DNA of 64,000 nt. Origin: Paenibacillus sp. GP183 (GTDB lineage: Bacteria > Bacillota > Bacilli > Paenibacillales > NBRC-103111). Shown in pieces: positions 26,926-36,497 of this stretch. The notes below the pieces were generated by a model. That model ran no database searches. It saw only the letters and a program-made list of their open reading frames with translations, and was not told where the DNA came from. Numbering within the stretch: position 1 is the stretch's first letter; each line of letters starts with the position of its first letter. The position numbers and the translations under genes are program-made. Location: the NCBI RefSeq assembly GCF_900104695.1, contig NZ_FNSW01000002.1, forward strand, positions 334,745 through 398,744, given 5' to 3'.

Positions 26926-27618
26926 ATGTGCGGCAGATTTACGATTGTGATGACCATGGACGAATTGATTACTCGTTACGATATTGATGAAATTATCCAA
27001 CCTTTTACCAAGCCCAATTATAATGTCGCTCCGACTCAAATGATACCGGCCATCATGAATGACGGTGAAAAAACAAAATTGGATCAGCTGAAATGGGGCC
27101 TGATTCCACCTTGGGCAAAGAATGAAAAAATAGCTTATACAACAATTAACGCCCGAGCTGAGACAGTTGCTGAAAAACCAGCTTTCAGAAATGCGATAAA
27201 ACGTAAACGCTGCTTGATACCGGCCAGCTCATTTTTTGAATGGCAGAAGATTGGCCGAGATAAGCAACCTATGAGGATATTACTCAAGAATGAGGATATT
27301 TTCAGCATGGCGGGATTATATGAATTCTGGAGAGATCCTGAAGGAAATATAGTTAATTCATGCTCAATCATTACGACTACTCCAAACGAACTGATGGCTG
27401 ATATCCATAATAGAATGCCTGTGATTCTAAAGAAGGATGATGAGGCGTTGTGGCTTGATCCGGGCACTACGGATCCGGAATTTGTCCGTCATCTGCTTGC
27501 ACCCTACCCGCCAGAAGAAATGAAAGCATATCCCGTTTCAAAGGCAGTTGGGAATGTAAGAAATAATGGCTTTGAGTTGATTAAACAATTGGGTGCGTCA
27601 GAAATAAATTCTTTGTAG
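26926..27618 (+). CDS. SRAP (SOS response-associated) protein, YedK/HMCES family
   Basis: It starts MCGRF, where Cys2 becomes the catalytic residue that cross-links to abasic sites. Conserved NYNVAPTQ, WGLIPPWAK, INARAET, RCLIPASSFFEW and HNRMPVIL follow, so all SRAP motifs are present at normal length (230 aa). GGGAGGGG precedes the ATG. It is divergent from the ligase gene, a sensible DNA-repair pairing, and shares a 118-bp promoter region with it. Confidence 0.93.
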   Translation: MCGRFTIVMTMDELITRYDIDEIIQPFTKPNYNVAPTQMIPAIMNDGEKTKLDQLKWGLIPPWAKNEKIAYTTINARAETVAEKPAFRNAIKRKRCLIPASSFFEWQKIGRDKQPMRILLKNEDIFSMAGLYEFWRDPEGNIVNSCSIITTTPNELMADIHNRMPVILKKDDEALWLDPGTTDPEFVRHLLAPYPPEEMKAYPVSKAVGNVRNNGFELIKQLGASEINSL

Positions 27619-27855
27619 CTAATAAGGAGCGGCTGCTGTAGGCCATTCTTTTTTATGTGGTCAAATAACAAAAATCAGGCAGGCTGCCGGTGATAAACTC
27701 GGGCCTGCTGTGCTATCGGCCAGTAATATTTGGGGTCTAACTGGTAAACTTAAAAGAAGAAAAGCAATAATCAACTAAATTAGTATAAAAAAATCGTTCC
27801 AACCTGTTAGAAGGCTAGATACAATCTTTTTTTGGTTAAATTTTTAGTTTATTAA

Positions 27856-28487
27856 TTATTTCGCTTTTCTAGCCAAAGCAATAATCACCGATACTACCCC
27901 AAGGATTAGCGCAGCAATAGAAAGAAAAAGAGGCAATTTAGAGCTTCCGCCATTCCCGTCATGTGTTGCCGCCGTAGTACCAGCACCATGGTCATGGCCA
28001 TCTGCACCGGTTTTGGCAGTAGCTGGTTTCGGATTCACAATTGTAACGGAGGCTGGCTTGTCTGAGTCCGGAGCCCCTACCCATTCCACGACACTACCAT
28101 CTTTGTAGGTTTGATAAGCTTTCCACGAGATGGAGGTAGCCTGATCCCCGACTTTCCCCTGATGTTGAACTCGCCGAACTCTGTACTGGAGAATCCTTCA
28201 GCTGTTGCTGTCCAAACTACACTTGTTATTTTACCCGAAGTGTCCTTAGTTAAATCATATTTCCAACCAGCCATCGGCTGAAAGCGGGAAATGGCAACCT
28301 CAGCGGGGATTTTAATTTCGACTTTAACCGTGGGAACATCTTTTTCCGAAGGAACTCGAACGGTGAACTTCTCATAAGTTCCTTGAGTGGATTGTTGTGG
28401 GTACACAACGACGTGTGCGCTGGCAATGCCTGCAAAAAGCAGCATGGCTACAAAGCACAAGGATAATGCGCTAAAAAACTTTTTCAT
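27856..28487 (-). pseudogene. YcnI-like copper-associated protein, frameshifted
   Basis: The signal peptide (MKKFFSALSLCFVAMLLFAG) is followed by mature HVVVYPQQST and GWKYDL, the YcnI/DUF1775 pattern including the copper-binding N-terminal His. Near 28147 the frame breaks: GEFNIRGK continues in another frame as VGDQATSISWKAYQTYKDG, then a His/Gly/Thr linker and C-terminal membrane anchor LPLFLSIAALILGVVSVIIA. One base is missing around the AGGGGAAAG stretch. CopC-CopD, the usual partner, is 12 kb away. Confidence 0.8.
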
Positions 28488-28802
28488 TTAACTTCTCCCT
28501 TTTAAAAGTATTTATAAAGTTGTTATCGCATCCAGAAATGGTTAACATGAAAAGCATAATAAGTAGCCGGCCATTTTTAATTAAATCGTTTCACTCCTTT
28601 GTGAAATACTTAACAACCGCCCCTACTATTATAACCAACGTCTACATGTTTGCCATGACTAGAAAGAGCTATTCCAATCAAGAATTTTTGAATATTTCAT
28701 GACGGTAATTCATTTAAAAGAGCTTAATAGCTCTTTCGAGTTATTTTGAAATAGGAGTTATTGAGTATAGTAGTTATAGAGACGAGAAAAAAGGTGATAA
28801 GC
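28488..28802. other. Intergenic region between ycnI-like and kinase genes
   Basis: Only a small inverted repeat AAAGAGCT/AGCTCTTT (28717-28737) is seen. It may be a terminator or operator. No supported gene. Confidence 0.35.
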
Positions 28803-29636
28803 ATGTCTTACAAACAAATCAAATGGATCATATTGATCGTTCCAGCACTAACGCTTACTGTATGGGAATATACTCGTCATCACATTTTCCTAGATCACAT
28901 CTCCATGGAGCTAGGTAACTGGCTTTCTCCTCTTATTGAACTAGCAGTCAGCATAACGTTTTTACTTAAGCTGTTTTCGATGTTGGAGGCGACACAAGAA
29001 GAGCTTAATCGGGAACGCTCCCGTCAAGTTGCATTAAAAGAGAGAGAAAAAATTGCCCGAGAGCTACATGACGGTATCGCCCAATCCCTTTTTCTTATGT
29101 CGGTGAAAATGGATCAACTGGAGCAAGGACAACAGGATGGAGAGCAAGCAGAAAGGATGAAAGGGCTGCGGAAGACCGTTCATCAAGTTAACGAATATGT
29201 CAGACAAGCGATTTCGAACTTGCGTTATCCGATGTATCCGGATGCCTTGCCATGGATGCAGTTTTTGGAGAGAATGGTGAATGATTTTAGCTTAGAGACT
29301 GGCATCGAGGCATCCTGGGATTGGCAGCTCTCGGAGGAAAGACTGTCGGCTAAGGAAAAAGTGGAGCTTTATGCATCGATCCGAGAGGCACTGCTCAATG
29401 TGCGCAAACATGCACAAGCTCAGAAGGTCTGGATTCAAAGTAAGGAGCATAATGACAATTCCTGGAGCTGCATAGTGGAAGACGATGGTGTCGGAACTGA
29501 AGGTAATCCTTTTCGTCATCAGGACCGATATGGATTGAAAATCATGAATGAAAGAGCGGTTGAGATGGGCTGGCTACTTCAGATTAAGCGTGAACACGGC
29601 AAAACAAAAGTGGAAATACGAAAGGAGGTATCCTGA
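28803..29636 (+). CDS. Sensor histidine kinase (HisKA_3, LiaS/DegS class)
   Basis: Two N-terminal membrane helices with a very short loop (WIILIVPALTLTVWEY, LSPLIELAVSITFLLKL) suggest intramembrane sensing. The dimerisation box EREKIARELHDGIAQSLF carries the phospho-acceptor His. The ATPase domain has EALLNVRKHAQAQ (N box) and DDGVG (G box). A TTG at 28761 is in frame, but AAGGTGAT favours the ATG at 28803. Its stop overlaps the regulator start (TGATG). No ligand can be inferred. Confidence 0.88.
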   Translation: MSYKQIKWIILIVPALTLTVWEYTRHHIFLDHISMELGNWLSPLIELAVSITFLLKLFSMLEATQEELNRERSRQVALKEREKIARELHDGIAQSLFLMSVKMDQLEQGQQDGEQAERMKGLRKTVHQVNEYVRQAISNLRYPMYPDALPWMQFLERMVNDFSLETGIEASWDWQLSEERLSAKEKVELYASIREALLNVRKHAQAQKVWIQSKEHNDNSWSCIVEDDGVGTEGNPFRHQDRYGLKIMNERAVEMGWLLQIKREHGKTKVEIRKEVS

Positions 29637-30289
29637 TGATGCGGCCGTTTCGAGTTTTGATTGTAGACGATCACCAACATGCCAGAGAAGGGATACGTAG
29701 TATCTTAAGCATGGACCCTTCTTTTGAAGTCGTTGCCGAGGGCAAGAATGGAGCTGAGGCGGTCAAGCTCACTGAAGAATGGATGCCTGACCTGATATTG
29801 ATGGATATTAACATGCCGCAAATGGATGGATTAGAGGCTACAAAACAGATCAAGGAAAAGTTCCCTTACGTCAAAATTGTCATGGTAACCGTATCGGATG
29901 ATATCACACATTTGTTTGAAGCACTGAAAAAAGGGGCCCAAGGTTATTTACTTAAAAACTTGAACCCAGAGTCTTGGCATGAATACTTAAAGGCCATTGC
30001 GGTAGATGAAGCTCCAATGTCGAGGGAACTTGCACTACGGTTGCTTCAAGAATTTACTCCAAGGGAAAAGCTCGAAGCTCCAAATGCATTAATAACGGGG
30101 AGGGAAAGAGAGATATTAGAATGGGTGGCTAGCGGTAAGTCCAACCGGGATATCTCGGAGGGGCTGGGCATTTCCTAACATACGGTCAAGAATCATTTGA
30201 AAAATATTATGCAAAAGCTGCAAATGGACAATAGGGTGCAGCTTACTCGTTATGTATTTGAACAGGGGTGGCTAAACAACAAGAGATGA
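29636..30289 (+). pseudogene. NarL/LuxR response regulator with stop codon inside the HTH
   Basis: The receiver domain is complete: DDH near the N-terminus, phospho-acceptor Asp in LILMDINMP, VTVSDD and Lys in GYLLK. The C-terminal LuxR HTH begins (ALITGREREILEWVASGKSN) but TAA at 30176 ends it after EGLGIS. In the same frame the sequence continues HTVKNHLKNIMQKL and ends normally at 30289. Family alignments have Glu at the stop position (GAA to TAA). Without the recognition helix the truncated product should not bind DNA. Confidence 0.85.
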
Positions 30290-30307
30290 TAAGGAGAGAG
30301 GCATAAC

Positions 30308-30364
30308 ATGATGGCACAGAAACTATTAACGACCATCCGACTCCGGAGTCTAGTATGGCAATAG
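30308..30364 (+). pseudogene. 5' remnant of a gene behind the two-component system
   Basis: AAGGAGAG precedes ATGATG and a 19-codon frame (MMAQKLLTTIRLRSLVWQ) that stops at once. It was probably the next gene of the operon. Nothing identifiable follows before the deacetylase. Confidence 0.3.
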
Positions 30365-30465
30365 CCTGCTGCACGAACATACGCTTCCTTTTTCGCTTGA
30401 TGGATGAATGCAACTCATGGCATAGGATATGAATGTACAAGTCAAAAAGTACCTGGATAAATGTC

Positions 30466-31449
30466 CTAGTTTGGCGATAATTCGTTCACAGTCCCAAACT
30501 CGTAACCGGCTTTTTTGACGGCTTTGATGATGCGGTCGAGAGCCTGCATATTCTCTTTGGAGCCTTGGTGCATCAATATGATATTCCCGTCATGCAGATT
30601 ATTCATGATATCATTATACGGATCGTCGGCCCCATTTTTGCGAGGTTCCCAATCCTTCATCGCAGTTGACCAGAAAACCGACGTATAGCCCATTCCGGAA
30701 ACCAAGCTCAGATCATGCATCGTATATCTGCCATAAGGAAAGCGGAAGTATTTCTCCACCTCTTTACCTGTAATATCTTTATACATTTTTTCGAAATCCG
30801 TAATTTCGCCCTTGATTTGGTCATCCGTCAGCAGCGTCATATCCTTGTGTGTCATCGTGTGATTCGCAATAAAATGCCCGTCATTGACTAAACGCTTCAA
30901 ATAATCCGGATTCTTCTTGATGTTATAGCCCGCAATAAAAAAGTTGGCTTTCACATCGTTGTCCTTCAATGCTTTCAACATCATATCAACTTCAATAAGC
31001 GGTCCGCCTGCATCGATGGTGAGATATACTTTCTTGCCTTTACCTATCCAAACTGCTTTTTGGCCGCTGGTGAAGCTCTTGGTCTCTTTCGGAAAATCGG
31101 GGACTTGTCCCGTTTTCTTCTTCATGTAGTACCAGGACAAAGCTGCTTTCTCGCTTGCTCCAGATTTAGCAACTGCCATGGGTTTGACAGCTGTTGTCGG
31201 AACCGGAACCGGAACCGCTAAAGGAGAAGCCGATGGGATATCCTTTGGAGTTTGTGATGGAGAGATTGATGGTGATGGCGTAGCAACCGGTTTTATCGTG
31301 CTTGTTGGTGACGGAGCGTCGGTTTCCTTCGCATTAACTGAGGCTTTTGGAGTAGAAGCAGGTGCAGTATCCTGTGTGGAATTGGAGCATCCTGCCAAGG
31401 CAGTGCTCAGTAAAGTGACTAGCAGCAGATTCCAAGTTGACTTTTTCAA
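30466..31449 (-). CDS. Polysaccharide deacetylase lipoprotein with altered motif 1
   Basis: Signal peptide with lipobox LAGC, then a Ser/Thr/Pro-rich linker to about residue 110, then a NodB domain: VYLTIDAGG (motif 1), NHTMTHKD (motif 2, two metal His) and RFPYGRY (motif 3). Motif 1 is normally TFDDG; here the second Asp, a metal ligand, is Ala. Activity may be reduced or rely on a different geometry, as in some Bacillus PdaA-like enzymes. Likely substrate is peptidoglycan or a surface glycan. Confidence 0.85.
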   Translation of the reverse strand: MKKSTWNLLLVTLLSTALAGCSNSTQDTAPASTPKASVNAKETDAPSPTSTIKPVATPSPSISPSQTPKDIPSASPLAVPVPVPTTAVKPMAVAKSGASEKAALSWYYMKKKTGQVPDFPKETKSFTSGQKAVWIGKGKKVYLTIDAGGPLIEVDMMLKALKDNDVKANFFIAGYNIKKNPDYLKRLVNDGHFIANHTMTHKDMTLLTDDQIKGEITDFEKMYKDITGKEVEKYFRFPYGRYTMHDLSLVSGMGYTSVFWSTAMKDWEPRKNGADDPYNDIMNNLHDGNIILMHQGSKENMQALDRIIKAVKKAGYEFGTVNELSPN

Positions 31450-31561
31450 TCGTGCACCTCTTTATTAGTATCGATCTGGATTCCCAGATTTTATTTCGAC
31501 ATCTCGTGACAAATGTATTCATTTAATTAGACTCATGATGCTACAGAAAAGTTGCAAAAAA

Positions 31562-31589
31562 AAGCATCCGAATCATGATCCGAATGCTT
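31562..31589 (-). terminator. Terminator behind the GH4 remnant
   Basis: AAGCAT and ATGCTT arms flank a near-palindromic centre, with eight T on the minus strand. Confidence 0.6.
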
Positions 31590-31594
31590 AATTT

Positions 31595-31702
31595 TTATCT
31601 CGTATAGGCAGGCAGCCAATCTCCGTGTGCTTCAATTAAATCATCGCAAAGTGATACGATATCATCCAGCGAAAGTTCAGCCGTTGTATGCGGATCCAAC
31701 AT
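31595..31702 (-). pseudogene. GH4 alpha-galactosidase/glucosidase C-terminal remnant
   Basis: The 35-codon frame MLDPHTTAELSLDDIVSLCD ends DDLIEAHGDWLPAYTR, matching the extreme C-terminus of family 4 glycosidases (LplD/MelA type). It still lies directly before its own terminator. The rest of the gene is gone. Confidence 0.65.
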
Positions 31703-31729
31703 CGCTGCGAGGAGCTCGCAGCATAAAAA

Positions 31730-31765
31730 AGAGCGGTCACAATATTTGGTGGCCGCTCTTTTTCA
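31730..31765. terminator. Bidirectional terminator
   Basis: AGAGCGGTCAC (31730-31740) pairs with GTGGCCGCTCT (31749-31759) over 11 bp with one GU pair, with an A-run before and a T-run after. It serves the SLH protease gene on the minus strand. Confidence 0.75.
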
Positions 31766-31821
31766 TCCTTTCACAATAATATGCTGCAGATTTGATTAGA
31801 TCGCCGTCATTTACTACATTC

Positions 31822-32967
31822 CTACTTCGTTAACGTTCCTGCAGATTGAAGTGCTAATGTTCTCTCGATGATAGTCACGGATTGTGCCCGTGTGGAGGTG
31901 CGATTTGGCTCGAAGCCCTTATCGGTCCCTTGCAGGATGCCTTTATTCATGGCAGTTTGCATAGCATCCATGCCCTCGTTCAGCTTTAACGCCTGCACAC
32001 AAATCTCGGCCATTTCCTTACGCTTGATCGGATCATTCCATTTCGGATTTTTTATATTCTGATCTCTTAGAATGAACTCTTTTGCACCAAGCTCCAAATA
32101 AGGTGCATACCAAAACTCATTGTTCATCGGTTGTCTCGGCTTAAAGCCAAGGGCTACGGTCACCATTTTCAAAAATTCGGCTCGGGTAATCTCCTTGTCC
32201 GGTTTAAAAGAACCGTCCTCATATCCACTCAAATAGCCCTCATTAACCGCTTTATAAATAGTATCGTATGCCCAGTAGGTATCGATCAGATCCGTAAAGT
32301 GTACCGGTGGTGATGGCGGGAGCCCGTAAAGTCTGGCAAAGAATGCATAGGTCAGCGGCGCAACCCGCTTTATTTTATTCCTCGTCTCCAAGCTGTAGAC
32401 GAACATACAGGAGGATTCGGCAAAATATTCTTCGGAATAAGAATCCATGTAAGCATTAGCCGGGAATAGTAGTTTAGCCTCCTTTTTGAAAAGCTGGGTA
32501 AACCCTGTGCCTTGGCTAATATTATTAAAAACGTTGATATCAATGGCGTGTGACGTCTCATGCAGTTCAAGGTTTAAAGAACCGTGTTCATGCCCGCTGT
32601 CGCTATAACCGATTCTGAGAATGACAGGTTTGCCCCCGACTCCGGGAATATCGTCCCAGGTTTTACCTGTGCCTTCCCATCCTCGAGGTGTGACACCTTT
32701 AAGCTGCCTGTATTCCGGCTCATCCGTCAGCTTTCCCGTGATGAGCCTGATTTTAACGCCGTTTTGCACCAATCGGGCGAGAATATTCGGCTGGAATTGT
32801 TTGATTCTGCTAATCATACTGTCCGCTTCCTGTTTATTATAGCTGGAAGCAGGCAATTCTATTAATTGACTTATGGGATCGGCTGGAGTGGAATTAGCAG
32901 CGAGAACGGAAGAGGTATTCCAAATGAGCAAACTGAGAATCGTTAGCCCAATCATGATCTTTTTCAT
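31822..32967 (-). CDS. PPEP/anthrax-lethal-factor-like zinc metalloprotease with SLH repeats
   Basis: Signal peptide to about residue 23. The protease domain contains ELHETSHAID, an HExxH zinc motif, followed by a YSEEYFAES helix likely supplying the third ligand. This resembles the ATLF-like domain of Pro-Pro endopeptidases such as the SLH-bearing one of Paenibacillus alvei. About residues 228-375 hold three S-layer-homology-like repeats (EGYLSGYEDGSFKPDKEITRAE, then two degenerate ones), anchoring it to the cell wall. It probably releases surface proteins; the target is unknown. Confidence 0.8.
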   Translation of the reverse strand: MKKIMIGLTILSLLIWNTSSVLAANSTPADPISQLIELPASSYNKQEADSMISRIKQFQPNILARLVQNGVKIRLITGKLTDEPEYRQLKGVTPRGWEGTGKTWDDIPGVGGKPVILRIGYSDSGHEHGSLNLELHETSHAIDINVFNNISQGTGFTQLFKKEAKLLFPANAYMDSYSEEYFAESSCMFVYSLETRNKIKRVAPLTYAFFARLYGLPPSPPVHFTDLIDTYWAYDTIYKAVNEGYLSGYEDGSFKPDKEITRAEFLKMVTVALGFKPRQPMNNEFWYAPYLELGAKEFILRDQNIKNPKWNDPIKRKEMAEICVQALKLNEGMDAMQTAMNKGILQGTDKGFEPNRTSTRAQSVTIIERTLALQSAGTLTK

Positions 32968-33375
32968 CTGAATCCTCCGATGTTCAAATTAAAGTCCTAT
33001 CCACTACTACCTCGATTATACTATTTAGAAACAACAAAATGCACATTCAATTTAGAAAATGGGCACGATGTGGTAGTTTCAGGTTAGCTGGTGATTTTAT
33101 AAACCCAGGCTCTTTTTGGTAAGATCGTATTCAACACTGACATCAAACAGCATTTTAAATGCGGGCTTGTAATTGAAATGTTAAAGGAAATTGAAGGCTA
33201 TTGTAATGATATTTTGGTCGGTACATCGAACAATTGGAAGTTCAGGCTCTCACAAAGCGCCTTCCAGCCGTCATGGCGGGAGACGCTTCCTTCTTACATC
33301 AAATGAACTAACCGGCTATTATACCAACATTGGATGCGAATAAGCTGGATCAATGTCAAGCCAAAGTAGTTTCCT
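32968..33375. other. Intergenic region with an unidentified degraded frame
   Basis: A plus-strand frame of about 40 codons ending near 33306 (EMLKEIEGYCNDILVGTSNN) reads like old coding sequence but has no start signal and I do not recognise it. No other feature is supported. Confidence 0.3.
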
Positions 33376-34689
33376 TCAATTTCGTAAAAAGGCGACGATT
33401 CCTTCGTAAATACCTGCAGCCAGTTTTTCCTGATATGCTGGTAGCAGACTAGCGGCAAGCTCGGACGGGTTGGAAAGGAAGCAGCCCTCGATCAGCACCG
33501 AGGGACGACGGTTATGTTTGAGCACGTACAGCTGCTCTTTCTCAACATGCTTGTCTTCATGTCGGCTGTTTAATTGTCTGCTGGTAGCAATTTCAATTTC
33601 ATTTGCCAAACGTTTTGAGTTGGCCGAATCGTAATACGTGATCGTACCCGATATGGTGGGATCTTTCTGGTACATGTTTTGATGGATGCTGACAAAGACG
33701 TCCGCTTTGTTGTCGTTCGATATTTGGACCCGTTGCGCTTTGGAAACAAATTGATCGTTGCCGGTTCTGGTCATGATCACATGTGCTCCTCCAGCCTTCA
33801 GTTTGTTTACAAGCACTTGAGCCGACACCAGGTTGACGTCACGTTCATAGACAGGCTTGATCTTTGCGATCGCCCCCGTGTCTATGCCTCCATGGCCGGG
33901 ATCGACGACGATGGTTTTGCCGGTAAGCGGCATAGACCGCACCGTGGCACCGGAGAATGGATCATTCAGATCACGGCTAAACGCTTCCCTTGAGGGTTGT
34001 TCGCCGAAAGTCCATTCCACCTGATTCGTTTTTACCCATAGTGGTTTCCCGTGCTCTTGCTCCAATAACAAAATCCATTGACCGCTGATCTCATTCGGAG
34101 TTAGAGAGGTGTTTGCGGTAAGAAGCTTGGCTTTGCCGAAGCTTTCATCGGGGCCCCAATACAGCGGGGTATCGGCTTTGATAAGCAGGAGTTGAGTATC
34201 CATTTTTGATGTTTGGAAATCTATCGTCTGACTTACAGGCAACCAACCTTGCTGCTTGGCATTTAACCGCACTTCCGTCCATTCCCCCGATTGCTTAACT
34301 ACCGGAAAAGCTTCGCCCGTAGCAGCCTCCAGCAACACTGGCTTGTTGCCATCGGGCTCGGTTCGAATTTCCGCCGCAGCCTTTATTTTGACCCAGCCAA
34401 CTACGCTTTCTTCCAGCACGGAAGGTGAGGTGGCCTGGACCGGGGTGATAGAGGGAACTTCGAATGTTGAAGCTGCAGGCTGCGAGTTAGGATTTGCAGC
34501 ATTCGTTGGATATGGATGCGATTGTTCCGGCGAGGAATCAATTACAGGCACGGTGCCGTTTTTCAAATGCAACTGGTGAAGAAGCATCGCCAACACCAGA
34601 ACGATTACGATTTTATTCAGCAGCGAGAGGAGAAATAATGTCTTTCCTCGATGATCCTTTAACCGTTTTTCAGGTACATGTCGAGACAT
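33376..34689 (-). CDS. Membrane-anchored N-acetylmuramoyl-L-alanine amidase with SH3 domains
   Basis: One N-terminal membrane helix (LFLLSLLNKIVIVLVLAML) is followed by a Pro/Ser linker and two bacterial SH3-like domains (WVKIKAAAEIRTEPDGNKPV and a second to about residue 235). The C-terminal Amidase_3 domain starts at TIVVDPGHGGIDTG (zinc His), with Glu in YERDVN, His in FVSIHQN and catalytic Glu in VLIEGCFLSN. It cleaves the peptide stem from glycan strands of the wall. All metal and catalytic residues are present. Confidence 0.93.
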   Translation of the reverse strand: MSRHVPEKRLKDHRGKTLFLLSLLNKIVIVLVLAMLLHQLHLKNGTVPVIDSSPEQSHPYPTNAANPNSQPAASTFEVPSITPVQATSPSVLEESVVGWVKIKAAAEIRTEPDGNKPVLLEAATGEAFPVVKQSGEWTEVRLNAKQQGWLPVSQTIDFQTSKMDTQLLLIKADTPLYWGPDESFGKAKLLTANTSLTPNEISGQWILLLEQEHGKPLWVKTNQVEWTFGEQPSREAFSRDLNDPFSGATVRSMPLTGKTIVVDPGHGGIDTGAIAKIKPVYERDVNLVSAQVLVNKLKAGGAHVIMTRTGNDQFVSKAQRVQISNDNKADVFVSIHQNMYQKDPTISGTITYYDSANSKRLANEIEIATSRQLNSRHEDKHVEKEQLYVLKHNRRPSVLIEGCFLSNPSELAASLLPAYQEKLAAGIYEGIVAFLRN

Positions 34690-35263
34690 TGGGTCACCTT
34701 CTTAACTTGATTCCCGAACCGTAATGGAACTATAGAAAGCAGCGACTGCAGGTTTGGGGGAATGTAGACTGTACAGATTCTGTTATTGTAGAACGAATTA
34801 TCAAAAGAATGGCAGTAAATGTTGGCGTGAACGAGCGGCGTAAAACGATGGCGGCTTTGTTCGCTGAGCGGAAGGATAGAGTAATGTATCACAGTTTTGA
34901 GGTGTACGGATATTGTCCCGAGCAAGTCGGATGCGAATGTTTGACGCAGAGGCTGAGAGTGAGTAAGATAAAAGTTATATACGTAATATTTACTATAATA
35001 GAGTGGACTTCGTTTTATATCGTATTATATAGTTAATTATTACAATTATAACTGGAGAGCTATTAATCTGTCTAATCAAAAGTAACCATCCGTGATAATA
35101 TTACTTAGTCATGAAACAGCATGTAGTTGACTTTTTTTGAAGAGAGCTGAATGCTTCTTCTTTTTTTATAATATGCCTCTGTTAAATCACGTTTTTGATT
35201 TAACTGATTAGTAATAATCTTTAGTGATGCTGCTTAATTGCTACATGAGGATGGTACATATTG
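34690..35263. other. Long intergenic region
   Basis: AT-rich in its second half with no supported gene. The only structure is a terminator-like hairpin near 35139-35168. Confidence 0.4.
35139..35168 (+). terminator. Terminator-like hairpin
   Basis: GAAGAGAGC and GCTTCTTC arms (one bulge) are followed by a run of T. No plus-strand gene directly precedes it. Confidence 0.45.
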
Positions 35264-36427
35264 ATGAAAAAATGGTTTATATTGATAACATTTCTTATTT
35301 TTGTTTTAGAGACAAGCTCAACGGTGTATGCCCATTCTTACAGTGTTGCCTTTACAAAAATCGATTTATTCCCGTCCCAGACCTTTGTTCAGTATGCCAT
35401 TAACGATATATCCGTGAACGAGTCCATTAAGGGAATCGATGTAAATGGCGACTACACCATAGATGCGAACGAACTGCAACAGGGTCAAGCCAAAGTGACA
35501 GAATGGTTGGATCAAAATCTGATCATTCAAATTAACGGGCAAAGAGCAAGCTTGCTGGGAGCCCAAATTTCATTAAATAACGAACTCCCGTTCAAGGATG
35601 AATTCAAATATAGAGATAACACAGTATACGAAGATTACGTCGTTCCCGATGCCAAAATTGTCAATGCCAAGATTAAACTTGATGCGGTCCGCCCTGGAGA
35701 TTCGATTACAATAGAGGATCGCATCCATAATTCCATATCGGCTGAATACGGAAACTTTATCAACATTCTGAATAACGGGAACTTGCAAGAAACTACCGTT
35801 TTATTGCAAAATCAATGGAGCTATACTTTCAAAACGTCTCTTACGTCTCCAGACAATCCGAACAAAGCTGCACATGCCAGCGTCGATTGGATGCGATTTC
35901 TGAAGCTGGGCTCTGAGCACATCTTAACCGGTTTTGACCATTTATTATTTTTGTTTACTCTCATTTTATTAAGGATGAGAATAAAAGAATATGCAAAAAT
36001 TATTACATCCTTTACAATTGCTCACTGTTTGACTCTGGCTCTTTCCGTTCTTGGCATTGTTACGCTGCCTTCCAAATTTGTTGAATCGATGATCGCCGTG
36101 AGTATCATGTACGTTGCCCTTGAAAATTTATTTTCCCCAAAAAATGCGAGGTATCGTTGGTTACTTACGTTCTTGTTCGGTCTCATTCACGGTCTGGGCT
36201 TTGCGGATCTTCTCATAAAAATGAAACTTCCTCGTCCACAGCTTGTACAATCGTTACTGAGCTTTAATCTGGGAATTGAATTAACTCAACTCGCATTGGT
36301 TGCGATTGTCTTTCCTTTTCTATGGTACTGGCACAAAACCCGCTGGTACCCAAGTACCTTTAAGGTCCTGAATATATCCGCCGTCGGGATTGCTTTTATT
36401 TGGCTAATCGAGCGTATATTGGCATAG
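35264..36427 (+). CDS. HupE/UreJ family membrane protein
   Basis: Signal peptide, an extracytoplasmic strand-rich domain of about 190 residues with an EF-hand-like DVNGDYTIDANE loop, and then six to seven membrane helices. The membrane part shows the HupE/UreJ motifs HILTGFDHLLFL, SFTIAHCLTLALS, FGLIHGLGFA and FNLGIELTQL, whose His and Glu are thought to bind divalent metal. A TTG codon just upstream is ignored in favour of the ATG after GAGGATGG. A DUF4198 protein and CopC-CopD follow downstream, so metal handling (nickel, cobalt or copper) is likely. Confidence 0.85.
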   Translation: MKKWFILITFLIFVLETSSTVYAHSYSVAFTKIDLFPSQTFVQYAINDISVNESIKGIDVNGDYTIDANELQQGQAKVTEWLDQNLIIQINGQRASLLGAQISLNNELPFKDEFKYRDNTVYEDYVVPDAKIVNAKIKLDAVRPGDSITIEDRIHNSISAEYGNFINILNNGNLQETTVLLQNQWSYTFKTSLTSPDNPNKAAHASVDWMRFLKLGSEHILTGFDHLLFLFTLILLRMRIKEYAKIITSFTIAHCLTLALSVLGIVTLPSKFVESMIAVSIMYVALENLFSPKNARYRWLLTFLFGLIHGLGFADLLIKMKLPRPQLVQSLLSFNLGIELTQLALVAIVFPFLWYWHKTRWYPSTFKVLNISAVGIAFIWLIERILA

Positions 36428-36497
36428 ATTCAGTTCCTCTCGTGTTCAGGTTGGATAGAGAAGACGGCATCTTCAAGGAAAGGTAGGCAATAATATA

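Noticed and set aside
34809..35036. A 75-codon plus-strand frame in the long intergenic region
   Set aside because: No start signal, composition changes sharply halfway, and no family resemblance.
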